Assembly: GCA_024867545.1 (NCBI GenBank)
Contig: JANFNE010000052.1
Coordinates: 1 to 64,000, forward strand
Length of the DNA: 64,000 bases
Source of the DNA: Phytopythium helicoides
Taxonomy: Eukaryota > Oomycota > Peronosporomycetes > Pythiales > Pythiaceae
Direction of reading: 5' to 3'
Position numbers and translations under genes: made by a program. Of this stretch, positions 19,324 to 28,396 are shown piece by piece (position 1 is the stretch's first letter; every line of letters begins with the position of its first letter). The notes beneath the pieces are model-generated. The model was not told the DNA's origin, did no database searches, and saw only the letters and a list, made by a program, of their open reading frames with translations.

Positions 19324-20484
19324 TTGCGCTGTTCCGCTATCTGCAAGACAAGGACGTGTTCGAGGAATTCTATAAACTCTTGCTTGCGAAGCGGCTGCTA
19401 AGTGGTCGCGGAACGTCCGACGAGGCCGAGAAGCTAGTGATCTCGAAACTTAAAGCGGAGTGTGGTTACCAGTTCACGTCCAAGCTCGAAGGGATGTTCA
19501 AGGATATGAGTATCTCGAAGGACTTGATGGAGCTGTACCGCAAGGTGTCGACCACGAACGCGCGGAACGCGAATGCTACGAGCCTCCTTCAGTCGAACGA
19601 CTTTTTGCTCGACCTGGCTCCTCCTCTCTCAGTCCAAGTTCTGACGAGCGGGTTCTGGCCGACAGAGATGTCCCCAATGTGCACGCTCCCGTCGGCACTG
19701 ACGAAGATGATCTCTTCGTTTGAGACGTTTTACCTGGCACGTCACAACGGTCGGAAGCTCGCGTGGCTAGTGAATATGGGTACCGTCGATGTTCGAGCTA
19801 CCTTCTTTGGCGGAGTTGAAGATGGCGGTGCCAAATCCCGTCATGAACTGAGCGTGTCGACATATCAAGCAGTCATATTGATGCTGTTCAACGACAAGTC
19901 GGAGTGGAGCTACAAGGATCTAGCCGAGTGCACTGGAATTGAAGCGAGCGACCTCAAGCGTCACCTGATATCGCTGTGCACGCCCAAATACAAGATTCTG
20001 GTCAAGAGCTCCAAGGGGAAACGCATCGACGAGGAGGTGGACTCATTCACCGTGAACGATGGATACAAGTCGAAGCTGCACCGAGTGCGGATACCGCTGG
20101 TGTCTCAGAAAGAATCGTCGCTGCTCCCAGCCATGGCGGGGATTGCCTCGAAGCACCCGGTGGATGCGCTTCCACCGACAGTCGCCGAGGACCGCAAGCA
20201 TCTTGGTGCGTGCTTTGTGTTGTTTGCTGCTAGTTGCTGGGTTTGTATCAACGTCTCTAACGCATACACCTCGACGCTGTTCAGTGGAAGCGGCGATAGT
20301 CCGCATCATGAAGACACGCAAGCAGATGCCTCACAACCAGCTGATTGCCGAGGTGACGCGTCAGATGGCCGGGCGTTTTACGCCATCCCCGCAGCTGATC
20401 AAGCTGCGCATCGAGAGCCTGATCGAGCGCGAGTACCTCCAGCGGAGCCCGGCCGACCGGCGGGTGTACAACTATTTAGCGTAA
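19303..20484 (+). pseudogene. Cullin-3 3' half, truncated copy (right arm)
   Basis: It begins at the shared bases ACGTTCGAGTCACGCAG and runs to the cullin-3 stop, including the final intron near 20206-20284 and the neddylation segment. It is nearly identical to the intact gene at 34277. Without its own promoter or the N-terminal half it is probably not a functional cullin. Internal Met codons (for example in [11 protein letters not shown]) could in principle start a fragment that keeps the Rbx1-side region. Confidence 0.85.
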
Positions 20485-20834
20485 ACCCACCGAAGTCATT
20501 CATTGATGTTGATCCTATCCATTCGTCCATGTTTGCTTTTTCCTCAAGCAGACCATCAAGCGGGAACCACGCACCTCATTGTGAACCGAGGCTAATGTCA
20601 AACCAGAAGCAAGGTCACCTTCATCAAATCGTCCAGAATTTCATCACGTTCTTTGCTGTGTTTTCATTTCAACGATAGCCCGCACCAATAATCGAACTCG
20701 GCGTTTAGCGCTTCAATTCCGCAACACAGAAAACTTCCAAAATAGAGGAATTGAAAGAGCTTTGAAAGAAGACATACAGAATAAGGAAACGCTACCACCA
20801 ACCTTGACAGCTCCACTTTTGTCGTAGGCCCTCC
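20485..20834. other. Spacer: cullin-3 3' flank joined to NTPase-nuclease 3' flank
   Basis: Mirror image of 8021-8360. No gene is visible. Confidence 0.65.
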
Positions 20835-23507
20835 CTACGCCTCACCTTCCTCGCTTTCCTCAACCTCGCGACTCGGAAGCAAATCAAACAACACAGATGC
20901 CGTCGCAGTAGCTCCCTTGCGTGGCAAAACACTCGATAAACGCATGCGAGCTGCCTTGTCCTCATAGCGTGCATTCAGATCGGCCTCCACTTTTGTCTTG
21001 CCGTCCCACCACGCCAAGTTGGCAAGCGTCCTCAGCTCTTTCATTGTTGGAGACGCCAAAAAAGACCACGAATACCCCCATTGCTCTGCGTCTGGGGCGA
21101 ACATCCCTCGAACACACAGCCCAAAATTGTCGACCCGCACAGACGCACCCGTGTTGGTCCTCTTTCTCGTATTCGCCACTCCTGCCATCAACACACACTT
21201 GTTGGGGAATTGATCGGTCGCGCGCTCACGCAGACTCATATAAAGACGAATCATCTTGTTCACAGGAGTGAGATGAAGCGGATGTGCGCGGTCGAACACG
21301 TACGAAGGAGACAAACAATGGAGTGCCGATTGAGGAAACCCACTGTCATGGTCAGCGCGATTCTTCACTTGCACCAGCACAAACGACACTTCTCTGTCGC
21401 GAAATATCGGGAGGAGCAAGTCGGCTCCCCTCGTGCTTTGGTTGTGTGGCATGATACCAGCTGCGCGGCGCTCCAACATCCTCCACAAAAAGTCGTCGGT
21501 TGGTAACTTTGGCACGTCCACAAAGTGGCTATAGCCGATCTTCCACCCCTCCCATGTCTGCAGCCACGCTTCGCATTGTTCATGATAGTCTGGATCCTGA
21601 CTTGACTCGTCTGGCTTTTGCACTACCGACACACCATCACACAAAACCGCGTCTTCACCGATGAGCATGCGAATGAACTCCGAAACATCACAGAACTGAC
21701 CAGCAAACACAAACGCTTGCTCCTCTTCTCGCGTTCTCACACCCTCTGCACGCATCATTGTCGCGTCCATCGCCAACAACAGGAAGATGCGAGCCACGAG
21801 TTCGCCGATATTCCCCGCGTCAACCATTCCGTCGATCAGCATACTCTTGAACCGAGGCAAAAGGTGGGTTATCAGCGCCGGCGGATCCAGCTGATACCAA
21901 ATGCGCGACGCACCGAACGTCAAGATCGGGTCCGACGAGTAGTTGGTGAGATGTATGTCGTTCTTGTACCCGACGTAGTGGAGAACACTCATCAAGTCGG
22001 CAACCATGCGAGGAGCCATCGGGTCTCTCTCTCGTGGACGCAATCCGGCTCGACAAAACAGTGCAGCTACGCCGTGGAGAGTGGTGTCGTTGTAGCTTTT
22101 ATCCTCATCAGCAGCTTCCCCGATCAGTAGCTTGGAAGAAGCAAATCGATTAAGGTTTTCCTTCCTCGCATCAAATGAGTCACCTCGCGATACCCCGTGC
22201 CACAGAGGACGACCGAGGGAAACAAGAGCCAACCAAACACGCTCTGGGTCCGTCTCCAGCACTCGGTCCATACTTGAAGTTCCATGAAATGGCGACGAAG
22301 GGAGCCGCATCATGACGTCCATCGTTTGCGTCAGGACGAACGGCGGGAACAAAAACGTACTCGGATCCCCTCGAGATGACGGATCATATCGAAGAGCTGG
22401 GGTGGAGTCGTGCACTATAGGCACTATAGGGCTTGTGTCGACAAGCACCGCGAAGACCATACCGTTGACAGCGTTGACTACGGGAGATCTGAATACCATC
22501 CTGAGCGCTCTCTGCAACATTCGAAACGAGTTGATTCTGTTCACATCCGTGACCTTCAACAGAGCTCGAGCCTCATCAATAGCCAACACGAGAACCGGCA
22601 CTTTCGTCTTCGTACGCGTCTTACTTGTTTCTGGCTTGCTGTCGTCGACATGTAGACGTTGAGAAGTTGTGAAGTCAGGTATTTGTGACGCACTGGAGTC
22701 CGGTGTTCGGGACGCACTTCGGACCAACAGCTCAAACTCTCCAGCCAGTCGCGTGTCAAGAGTCTGACCGTTTATCGTTGGGTTGGAGAAGAGATGCAGC
22801 CATTGCTGTGATGCTGCGGAGGGGTGGTCAATCGCATACTGGAACAGATCAGCGAGCTTGTTCTTGATACTGTTCTCGCCAAAAGGATGGAAGAGCCAAT
22901 TACCCAAATCAGGGGTTGCACACGGATACCCAGTCGATCCCACGGGGTCACGAAGATTGACGTACAACACCTTCATGTCGAACTCGTAGCCACCGCTGGA
23001 GATTGTGTTGCCTTGTGCGGTGAACTCGGCGAGTCGCTGAAGCACACGACTTTTGCCAAACCCCGAGCTTTGGGTTATCGTCGTGTAGGGAGACGTATAG
23101 GAGGAGGGAGACCCGTAGTAGGCAGCACAGCATCGAGCGAGATGATCCCGAAAGAATGCGTCAGCTCCTTCAACGTACTGTTGTTGGAAGGCTTGTGCTG
23201 TCGTTTCAAAGGTGGAGACGGGATCGACGCTAACAATCTGTTCGGCGTTGTGCAGCTTGAGTGCGGCGAATGCGGCTTCAACTACCTTAGTCAGAGCTTC
23301 CTCATGCAGGATGAATTGCGCATACGCGGTACAAATGGCAGCTCTGATCTCTTCTTTGACGTCTTCCGCGCCTTCAGCGAGTTTGATTCTCCTCTCAATG
23401 CTCGGTGACAGCTCACAATAGTCAACTTCGACACCTTCTTCAATCAGAGCGTCGTAAGCGGCAGCGGACAGCACACTAACGATGCTTTGCTTCTTGATGG
23501 ACTTCAT
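20835..23507 (-). CDS. Crinkler/RHS-type P-loop NTPase + REase-fold protein, gene 5
   Basis: 890 codons, the longest of the family. The extra length is a roughly 17-residue insertion in the linker before Walker B (GEFELLVRSAS, then SQIPDFTTSQRLHVDDSKPE), shared only with gene 6. The variable N-terminal segment is the DVKEEIRAAICTAYAQF type found in genes 7 and 8, and the C-terminus is ESEEGEA. The leader upstream of ATG 23507 is of the GSRPNEVHQ type shared with gene 8, not that of genes 1 and 3. Motifs for NTPase and nuclease are intact. Confidence 0.85.
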   Translation of the reverse strand: MKSIKKQSIVSVLSAAAYDALIEEGVEVDYCELSPSIERRIKLAEGAEDVKEEIRAAICTAYAQFILHEEALTKVVEAAFAALKLHNAEQIVSVDPVSTFETTAQAFQQQYVEGADAFFRDHLARCCAAYYGSPSSYTSPYTTITQSSGFGKSRVLQRLAEFTAQGNTISSGGYEFDMKVLYVNLRDPVGSTGYPCATPDLGNWLFHPFGENSIKNKLADLFQYAIDHPSAASQQWLHLFSNPTINGQTLDTRLAGEFELLVRSASRTPDSSASQIPDFTTSQRLHVDDSKPETSKTRTKTKVPVLVLAIDEARALLKVTDVNRINSFRMLQRALRMVFRSPVVNAVNGMVFAVLVDTSPIVPIVHDSTPALRYDPSSRGDPSTFLFPPFVLTQTMDVMMRLPSSPFHGTSSMDRVLETDPERVWLALVSLGRPLWHGVSRGDSFDARKENLNRFASSKLLIGEAADEDKSYNDTTLHGVAALFCRAGLRPRERDPMAPRMVADLMSVLHYVGYKNDIHLTNYSSDPILTFGASRIWYQLDPPALITHLLPRFKSMLIDGMVDAGNIGELVARIFLLLAMDATMMRAEGVRTREEEQAFVFAGQFCDVSEFIRMLIGEDAVLCDGVSVVQKPDESSQDPDYHEQCEAWLQTWEGWKIGYSHFVDVPKLPTDDFLWRMLERRAAGIMPHNQSTRGADLLLPIFRDREVSFVLVQVKNRADHDSGFPQSALHCLSPSYVFDRAHPLHLTPVNKMIRLYMSLRERATDQFPNKCVLMAGVANTRKRTNTGASVRVDNFGLCVRGMFAPDAEQWGYSWSFLASPTMKELRTLANLAWWDGKTKVEADLNARYEDKAARMRLSSVLPRKGATATASVLFDLLPSREVEESEEGEA

Positions 23508-23788
23508 TTGGCCGCGATCCCGGCAATCGATGCTCCGAAGAAGAATTGGCTTGCTTGAATATGCCGACCTTTCGTGAGTGAAGTGAGGTTTTCGTGGAGA
23601 AAGGGCTCGGAAATCTCAAGTGAAAGACGATGACTGAAGCCGCGGGTTTCGCCGAAATCGAGTTTTGACGGAACAGTACTATTATCAATCATCAACAGTT
23701 GTCATTCCTGCCTTGCTCGATCTCGTCCTAATTGCATTCCCACATCTGCGTCGAGAGAGAAAAGTCGAACTGCACCAACGCAAACAAA
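23508..23788. promoter_or_regulatory. Divergent promoter, pair 3
   Basis: 281 bp between the start codons of genes 5 and 6. It matches the pair 4 promoter in reverse orientation, including the stretch CAACAGTTGTCATTCCTGCC near 23694-23713. The initiator-like TCATTCC lies about 85 bp before gene 6. Confidence 0.5.
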
Positions 23789-26452
23789 ATGGAAGTCAAG
23801 AAGCAAAGCATCGTTAGTGTGCTCTCCGCGGTCATCTACAACACTCTGATCGAAGAAGGTGTCGAAGTTGACTATCGTGAGCTGTCACCGAGCATTGAGA
23901 GGGAAATCAAACTCGCTGAAGGCGCGGAAGCCGTCAAAAAAGAGATCAGACTTGCCGTTCTCGACGCGTATATGGGATTCAACGTACCTAGGAAATTTCG
24001 CGCGAAGGTAGTTGAAGCCGCATTCGCCGCACTCAAGCTGCACAACGCCGAACAGATTGTTAGCGTCGATCCCGTCTCCACCTTTGAAACGACAGCACAA
24101 GCCTTCCAACAACAGTACGTTGAAGGAGCTGACGCATTCTTTCGGGATCATCTCGCTCGATGCTGTGCAGCCTACTACGGGTCTCCCTCCGCCTATACGT
24201 CTCCCTACACGACGATAACCCAAAGCTCGGGGTTTGGCAAAAGTCGTGTGCTTCAGCGACTCGCCGAGTTCACCGCACAAGGCAACACAATCTCCAGCGG
24301 TGGCTACGAGTTCGACATGAAGGTGTTGTACGTCAATCTTCGTGACCCCGTGGGATCGACTGGGTATCCGTGTGCAACCCCTGATTTGGGTAATTGGCTC
24401 TTCCATCCTTTTGGCGAGAACAGTATCAAGAACAAGCTCGCTGATCTGTTCCAGTATGCGATTGACCACCCCTCCGCAGCATCACAGCAATGGCTGCATC
24501 TCTTCTCCAACCCAACGATAAACGGTCAGACTCTTGACACGCGACTGGCTGGAGAGTTTGAGCTGTTGGTCCGAAGTGCGTCCCGAACACCGGACTCCAG
24601 TGCGTCACAAATACCTGACTTCACAACTTCTCAACGTCTACATGTCGACGACAGCAAGCCAGAAACAAGTAAGACGCGTACGAAGACGAAAGTGCCGGTT
24701 CTCGTGTTGGCTATTGATGAGGCTCGAGCTCTGTTGAAGGTCACGGATGTGAACAGAATCAACTCGTTTCGAATGTTGCAGAGAGCGCTCAGGATGATAT
24801 TCAGATCTCCCGTAGTCAACGCTGTCAACGGTATGGTCTTCGCGGTGCTTGTCGACACAAGCCCTATAGTGCCTATAGTGCACGACTCCACCCCAGCTCT
24901 TCGATATGATCCGTCATCTCGAGGGGATCCGAGTACGTTTTTGTTCCCGCCGTTCGTCCTGACGCAAACGATGGACGTCATGATGCGGCTCCCTTCGTCG
25001 CCATTTCATGGAACTTCAAGTATGGACCGAGTGCTGGAGACGGACCCAGAGCGTGTTTGGTTGGCTCTTGTTTCCCTCGGTCGTCCTCTGTGGCACGGGG
25101 TATCGCGAGGTGACTCATTCGATGCGAGGAAGGAAAACCTTAATCGATTTGCTTCTTCCAAGCTACTGATCGGGGAAGCTGCTGATGAGGATAAAAGCTA
25201 CAACGACACCACTCTCCACGGCGTAGCTGCACTGTTTTGTCGAGCCGGATTGCGTCCACGAGAGAGAGACCCGATGGCTCCTCGCATGGTTGCCGACTTG
25301 ATGAGTGTTCTCCACTACGTCGGGTACAAGAACGACATGCATCTCACCAACTACTCGTCGGACCCGATCTTGACGTTCGGTGCGTCGCGCATTTGGTATC
25401 AGCTGGATCCGCCGGCGCTGACTACCCACCTTTTGCCTCGGTTCAAGAGTATGCTGATCGAAGGAATGGTTGACGCGGGGAATATCGGCGAACTCGTGGC
25501 TCGCATCTTTCTGTTGTTGGCGATGGACGCGACAATGATGCGTGCAGAGGGTGTGAGAACGCGAGAAGAGGAGCAAGCGTTTGTGTTTGCTGGTCAGTTC
25601 TGTGATGTTTCGGAGTTCATTCGCATGCTCATCGGTGAAGACGCGGTTTTGTGTGATGGTGTGTCGGTAGTGCAAAAGCCAGACGAGTCAAGTCAGGATC
25701 CAGACTATCATGAACAATGCGAAGCGTGGCTGCAGACATGGGAGGGGTGGAAGATCGGCTATAGCCACTTTGTGGACGTGCCAAAGTTACCAACCGACGA
25801 CTTTTTGTGGAGGATGTTGGAGCGCCGCGCAGCTGGTATCATGCCACACAACCAAAGCACGAGGGGAGCCGACTTGCTCCTCCCGATATTTCGCGACAGA
25901 GAAGTGTCGTTTGTGCTGGTGCAAGTGAAGAATCGCGCTGACCATGACAGTGGGTTTCCTCATTCGGCACTCCATTGTTTGTCTCCTTCGTACGTGTTCG
26001 ACCGCGCACATCCGCTTCATCTCACTCCTGTGAACAAGATGATTCGTCTTTATATGAGTCTGCGTGAGCGCGCGACCGATCAATTCCCCAACAAGTGTGT
26101 GTTGATGGCAGGAGTGGGGAATACGAGAAAGAGGACCAACACGGGAGCGTTTGTGCGGGTCGACGATTTTGCGCTGTGTGTTCGAGGGATGTTCGCCCCA
26201 GACGCAGAGCAATGGGGGTATTCGTGGTCTTTTTTGGCGTCTCCAACAATGAAAGAGCTGAGGACGCTTGCCAACTTGGCGTGGTGGGACGGCAAGACAA
26301 AAGTGGAGGCCGATCTGAATGCACGCTATGAGGACAAGGCAGCTCGCATGCGTTTATCGAGTGTTTTGCCACGCAAGGGAGCTACTGAGACGGCATCTGT
26401 GTTGTTTGATTTGCTTCCGAGTCGCGAGGTTGAGGACAAGCGAGGAAGGTGA
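23789..26452 (+). CDS. Crinkler/RHS-type P-loop NTPase + REase-fold protein, gene 6
   Basis: 887 codons, start MEVKKQS, end EDKRGR. It carries the same long linker insertion as gene 5 but an N-terminal variable segment found nowhere else in the window (IRLAVLDAYMGFNVPRKFR). So the central block is shared with its partner while both ends differ. Walker A, Walker B, GADLLLP and VQVKN are present, and there is no intron or frame break. Confidence 0.85.
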   Translation: MEVKKQSIVSVLSAVIYNTLIEEGVEVDYRELSPSIEREIKLAEGAEAVKKEIRLAVLDAYMGFNVPRKFRAKVVEAAFAALKLHNAEQIVSVDPVSTFETTAQAFQQQYVEGADAFFRDHLARCCAAYYGSPSAYTSPYTTITQSSGFGKSRVLQRLAEFTAQGNTISSGGYEFDMKVLYVNLRDPVGSTGYPCATPDLGNWLFHPFGENSIKNKLADLFQYAIDHPSAASQQWLHLFSNPTINGQTLDTRLAGEFELLVRSASRTPDSSASQIPDFTTSQRLHVDDSKPETSKTRTKTKVPVLVLAIDEARALLKVTDVNRINSFRMLQRALRMIFRSPVVNAVNGMVFAVLVDTSPIVPIVHDSTPALRYDPSSRGDPSTFLFPPFVLTQTMDVMMRLPSSPFHGTSSMDRVLETDPERVWLALVSLGRPLWHGVSRGDSFDARKENLNRFASSKLLIGEAADEDKSYNDTTLHGVAALFCRAGLRPRERDPMAPRMVADLMSVLHYVGYKNDMHLTNYSSDPILTFGASRIWYQLDPPALTTHLLPRFKSMLIEGMVDAGNIGELVARIFLLLAMDATMMRAEGVRTREEEQAFVFAGQFCDVSEFIRMLIGEDAVLCDGVSVVQKPDESSQDPDYHEQCEAWLQTWEGWKIGYSHFVDVPKLPTDDFLWRMLERRAAGIMPHNQSTRGADLLLPIFRDREVSFVLVQVKNRADHDSGFPHSALHCLSPSYVFDRAHPLHLTPVNKMIRLYMSLRERATDQFPNKCVLMAGVGNTRKRTNTGAFVRVDDFALCVRGMFAPDAEQWGYSWSFLASPTMKELRTLANLAWWDGKTKVEADLNARYEDKAARMRLSSVLPRKGATETASVLFDLLPSREVEDKRGR

Positions 26453-26807
26453 GGCGTAGGGAGGGCCTAGGACAAAAGTGGAGCTGTCAAGGTTTGGTAG
26501 CGTTTCCTTATTCTGAATGTCTTCTTTCAAAGCTCTTTCAATTCCTCTATTTTGGAAGTGTTCTGTGTTGTGGAATTGTAGTGCAGAACGCCGAGTTCGA
26601 TTGTTGGTGCGGGCTATCGTTGAAATGAAAACACAGCAAAGAACGTGATGAAATTCTGGACGATTTGATGAAGGTGACCTTGCTTCTGGTTTGACATTAG
26701 CCTCGGTTCACGATGAGGTGCGTGGTTCCCGCTTGATGGTCTGCTTGAGGAAAAAGCAAACATGGACGAATGGATAGGATCAACATCAATGAATGACTTC
26801 GGTGGGT

Positions 26808-26853
26808 TTACGCTAAATAGTTGTACACCCGCCGGTCGGCCGGGCTCCGCTGG
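26808..26853 (-). pseudogene. Cullin-3 3'-end fragment (last 15 codons)
   Basis: It encodes the cullin C-terminus [12 protein letters not shown] on the minus strand and stops exactly where the fragment at 2071 begins in cullin-3. At 26853/26854 it is followed by ACCTAGGACAAAAG, the NTPase-nuclease 3' flank. Confidence 0.8.
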
Positions 26854-27408
26854 ACCTAGGACAAAAGTGGAGCTGTCAAGGTTTGGTAGCGTTTCCTTAT
26901 TCTGCATGTCTTCTTTCAAAGCTCTTTCATTTCCTCCAAATCGTTACTGTCTTGAAAGCACTGCTACGCCAGGTGTAAGTGCATATTGATGCAGTCGATG
27001 CGGAATTGGAACATGAGGCTGTCAAGTTCCTTTGTTGCTTGGTTGCTTTGAGATAGACCCAAGCAATTAAATGCACATCTCTAGTATTCTCTGTTCTATT
27101 CTGACCCATGTTTTGCTTGGCTCCCAACTCCGTATCATATGACATAAGCGCATGAACTGCTAAGTGATAATCTCCGCACGACACGCTTGTTTCTTGTTAG
27201 CATGGAGTGCCAGGAACCCAGCAAGGAACCGAGCGTCTTGAAGACTAACTAGAGGACTCAAAGACGCTGCTGAATTCCTCAGTCGCGTAGAAGGCTTGAT
27301 GAGAGCTCATTGGTAGCGCCTTGGATTCCATCGGAATGTCGGGGCCGTAGGTGAAAGCTGCCCGAGCGAGTCGCATTCGATTCTTCTCCGCAGTTGATTA
27401 TTTGCAAG

Positions 27409-27564
27409 ATGGAGTCCAAGCGGCCGCACTTCGCGGCTCACAACCCGGAGCCACGCATCCAGCTTCCAGATCCTTCCAAGGTCTTCGCCGCGGTGACACC
27501 GGAGTCCATCAAGTCAGTGGCAGGGATGATCGGTGTCAAGCGCGACGTGTCCAAGTTAAGGTAG
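27409..27564 (+). pseudogene. 5' fragment of unidentified gene X, copy 4
   Basis: Same 51-codon frame as copies 2 and 3. The downstream membrane-protein fragment is missing from this block, so the gene X piece is carried alone. Confidence 0.4.
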
Positions 27565-27990
27565 CCACGCTAGAGTACACTCTGCTGAAAGCTTGAACCC
27601 ATCGAACGATCTATTGCTCCAAATCCAAATCCACGGATCGATCGTCCAGGAACGCATGACGCTTCTACTCCACCCGTCTCGGACCAAATCGCCCTCTCAT
27701 CCCCACGCCCACATCAGAACCCACGCGAGAACTTGGACCGCCTTCTCATCCCAGTCGGTCATACAGATAGACGCCGCCACCCAATCTCTCTCAGCCGTGA
27801 GGCCTCGCCGCTGCTCCAGACAGCTCGCCGCCGCTGTCACCATGTGCAGCCATGAATGTCGGATTTGATAACGTGTCTCCACTTTCCAGCTGCTGAAGGC
27901 TGTCATGTCAGCCTCGTCTTCGCCTCGTGTGGTGCACGTCAAGCCTCGCCATGTGTCCAGCCGGAAGCTGCTGCTGACTCCCTGTCCGCA

Positions 27991-28041
27991 TACCTCCAGC
28001 GGAGCCCGGCCGACCGGCGGGTGTACAACTATTTAGCGTAA
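27991..28041 (+). pseudogene. Cullin-3 3'-end fragment (last 17 codons)
   Basis: TACCTCCAGCGG to TAA matches the cullin-3 end. The left junction falls inside GCATAC, where the spacer block (compare 18376-18384) and cullin-3 share the bases TAC, consistent with joining at microhomology. Confidence 0.75.
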
Positions 28042-28396
28042 ACCCACCGAAGTCATTCATTGATGTTGATCCTATCCATTCGTCCATGTTTGCTTTTTCC
28101 TCAAGCAGACCATCAAGCGGGAACCACGCACCTCATCGTGAACCGAGGCTAATGTCAAACCAGAAGCAAGGTCACCTTCATCAAATCGTCCAGAATTTCA
28201 TCACGTTCTTTGCTGTGTTTTCATTTCAACGATAGCCCGCACCAACAATCGAACTCGGCGTTCTGCACTACAATTCCACAACACAGAACACTTCCAAAAT
28301 AGAGGAATTGAAAGAGCTTTGAAAGAAGACATTCAGAATAAGGAAACGCTACCAAACCTTGACAGCTCCACTTTTGTCCTAGGCCCTCCCTACGCC

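Larger units (their letters stand above)
14593..20820. repeat. Right arm of ~6.2-kb inverted repeat
   Basis: Partner of 8025-14252 in opposite orientation. It contains gene 4, the spacer with gene X and membrane-protein fragments, and the cullin-3 3' half. The right-arm cullin-3 part is closer in sequence to the intact gene than the left-arm one. Confidence 0.85.
26453..28396. repeat. Duplicated spacer block, compact version
   Basis: In order it holds: NTPase-nuclease 3' flank; cullin-3 3' flank in minus orientation with a cullin tail (26808-26853); a jump at about 26853 back to NTPase-nuclease 3' flank; the gene X block; a deletion of the membrane-protein promoter and ORF; then a second cullin tail in plus orientation (27991-28041) with its flank up to gene 7. 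Two breakpoints at cullin tails in one 1.9-kb spacer show repeated rearrangement at the same site. Confidence 0.75.

Noticed and set aside
18576..20678. 700-codon open frame spanning the membrane-protein fragment and the cullin-3 half
   Set aside because: Its first ~245 codons are an off-frame, Arg/Gly/Ala-rich reading of the membrane-protein ORF, and it also reads through the final cullin intron. Only the cullin segment is real. The same applies to 8260-10269.
27856..28041. 61-codon ORF that ends in the cullin-3 C-terminus
   Set aside because: An accidental in-frame join across a breakpoint. The upstream part is non-coding spacer in all other copies.
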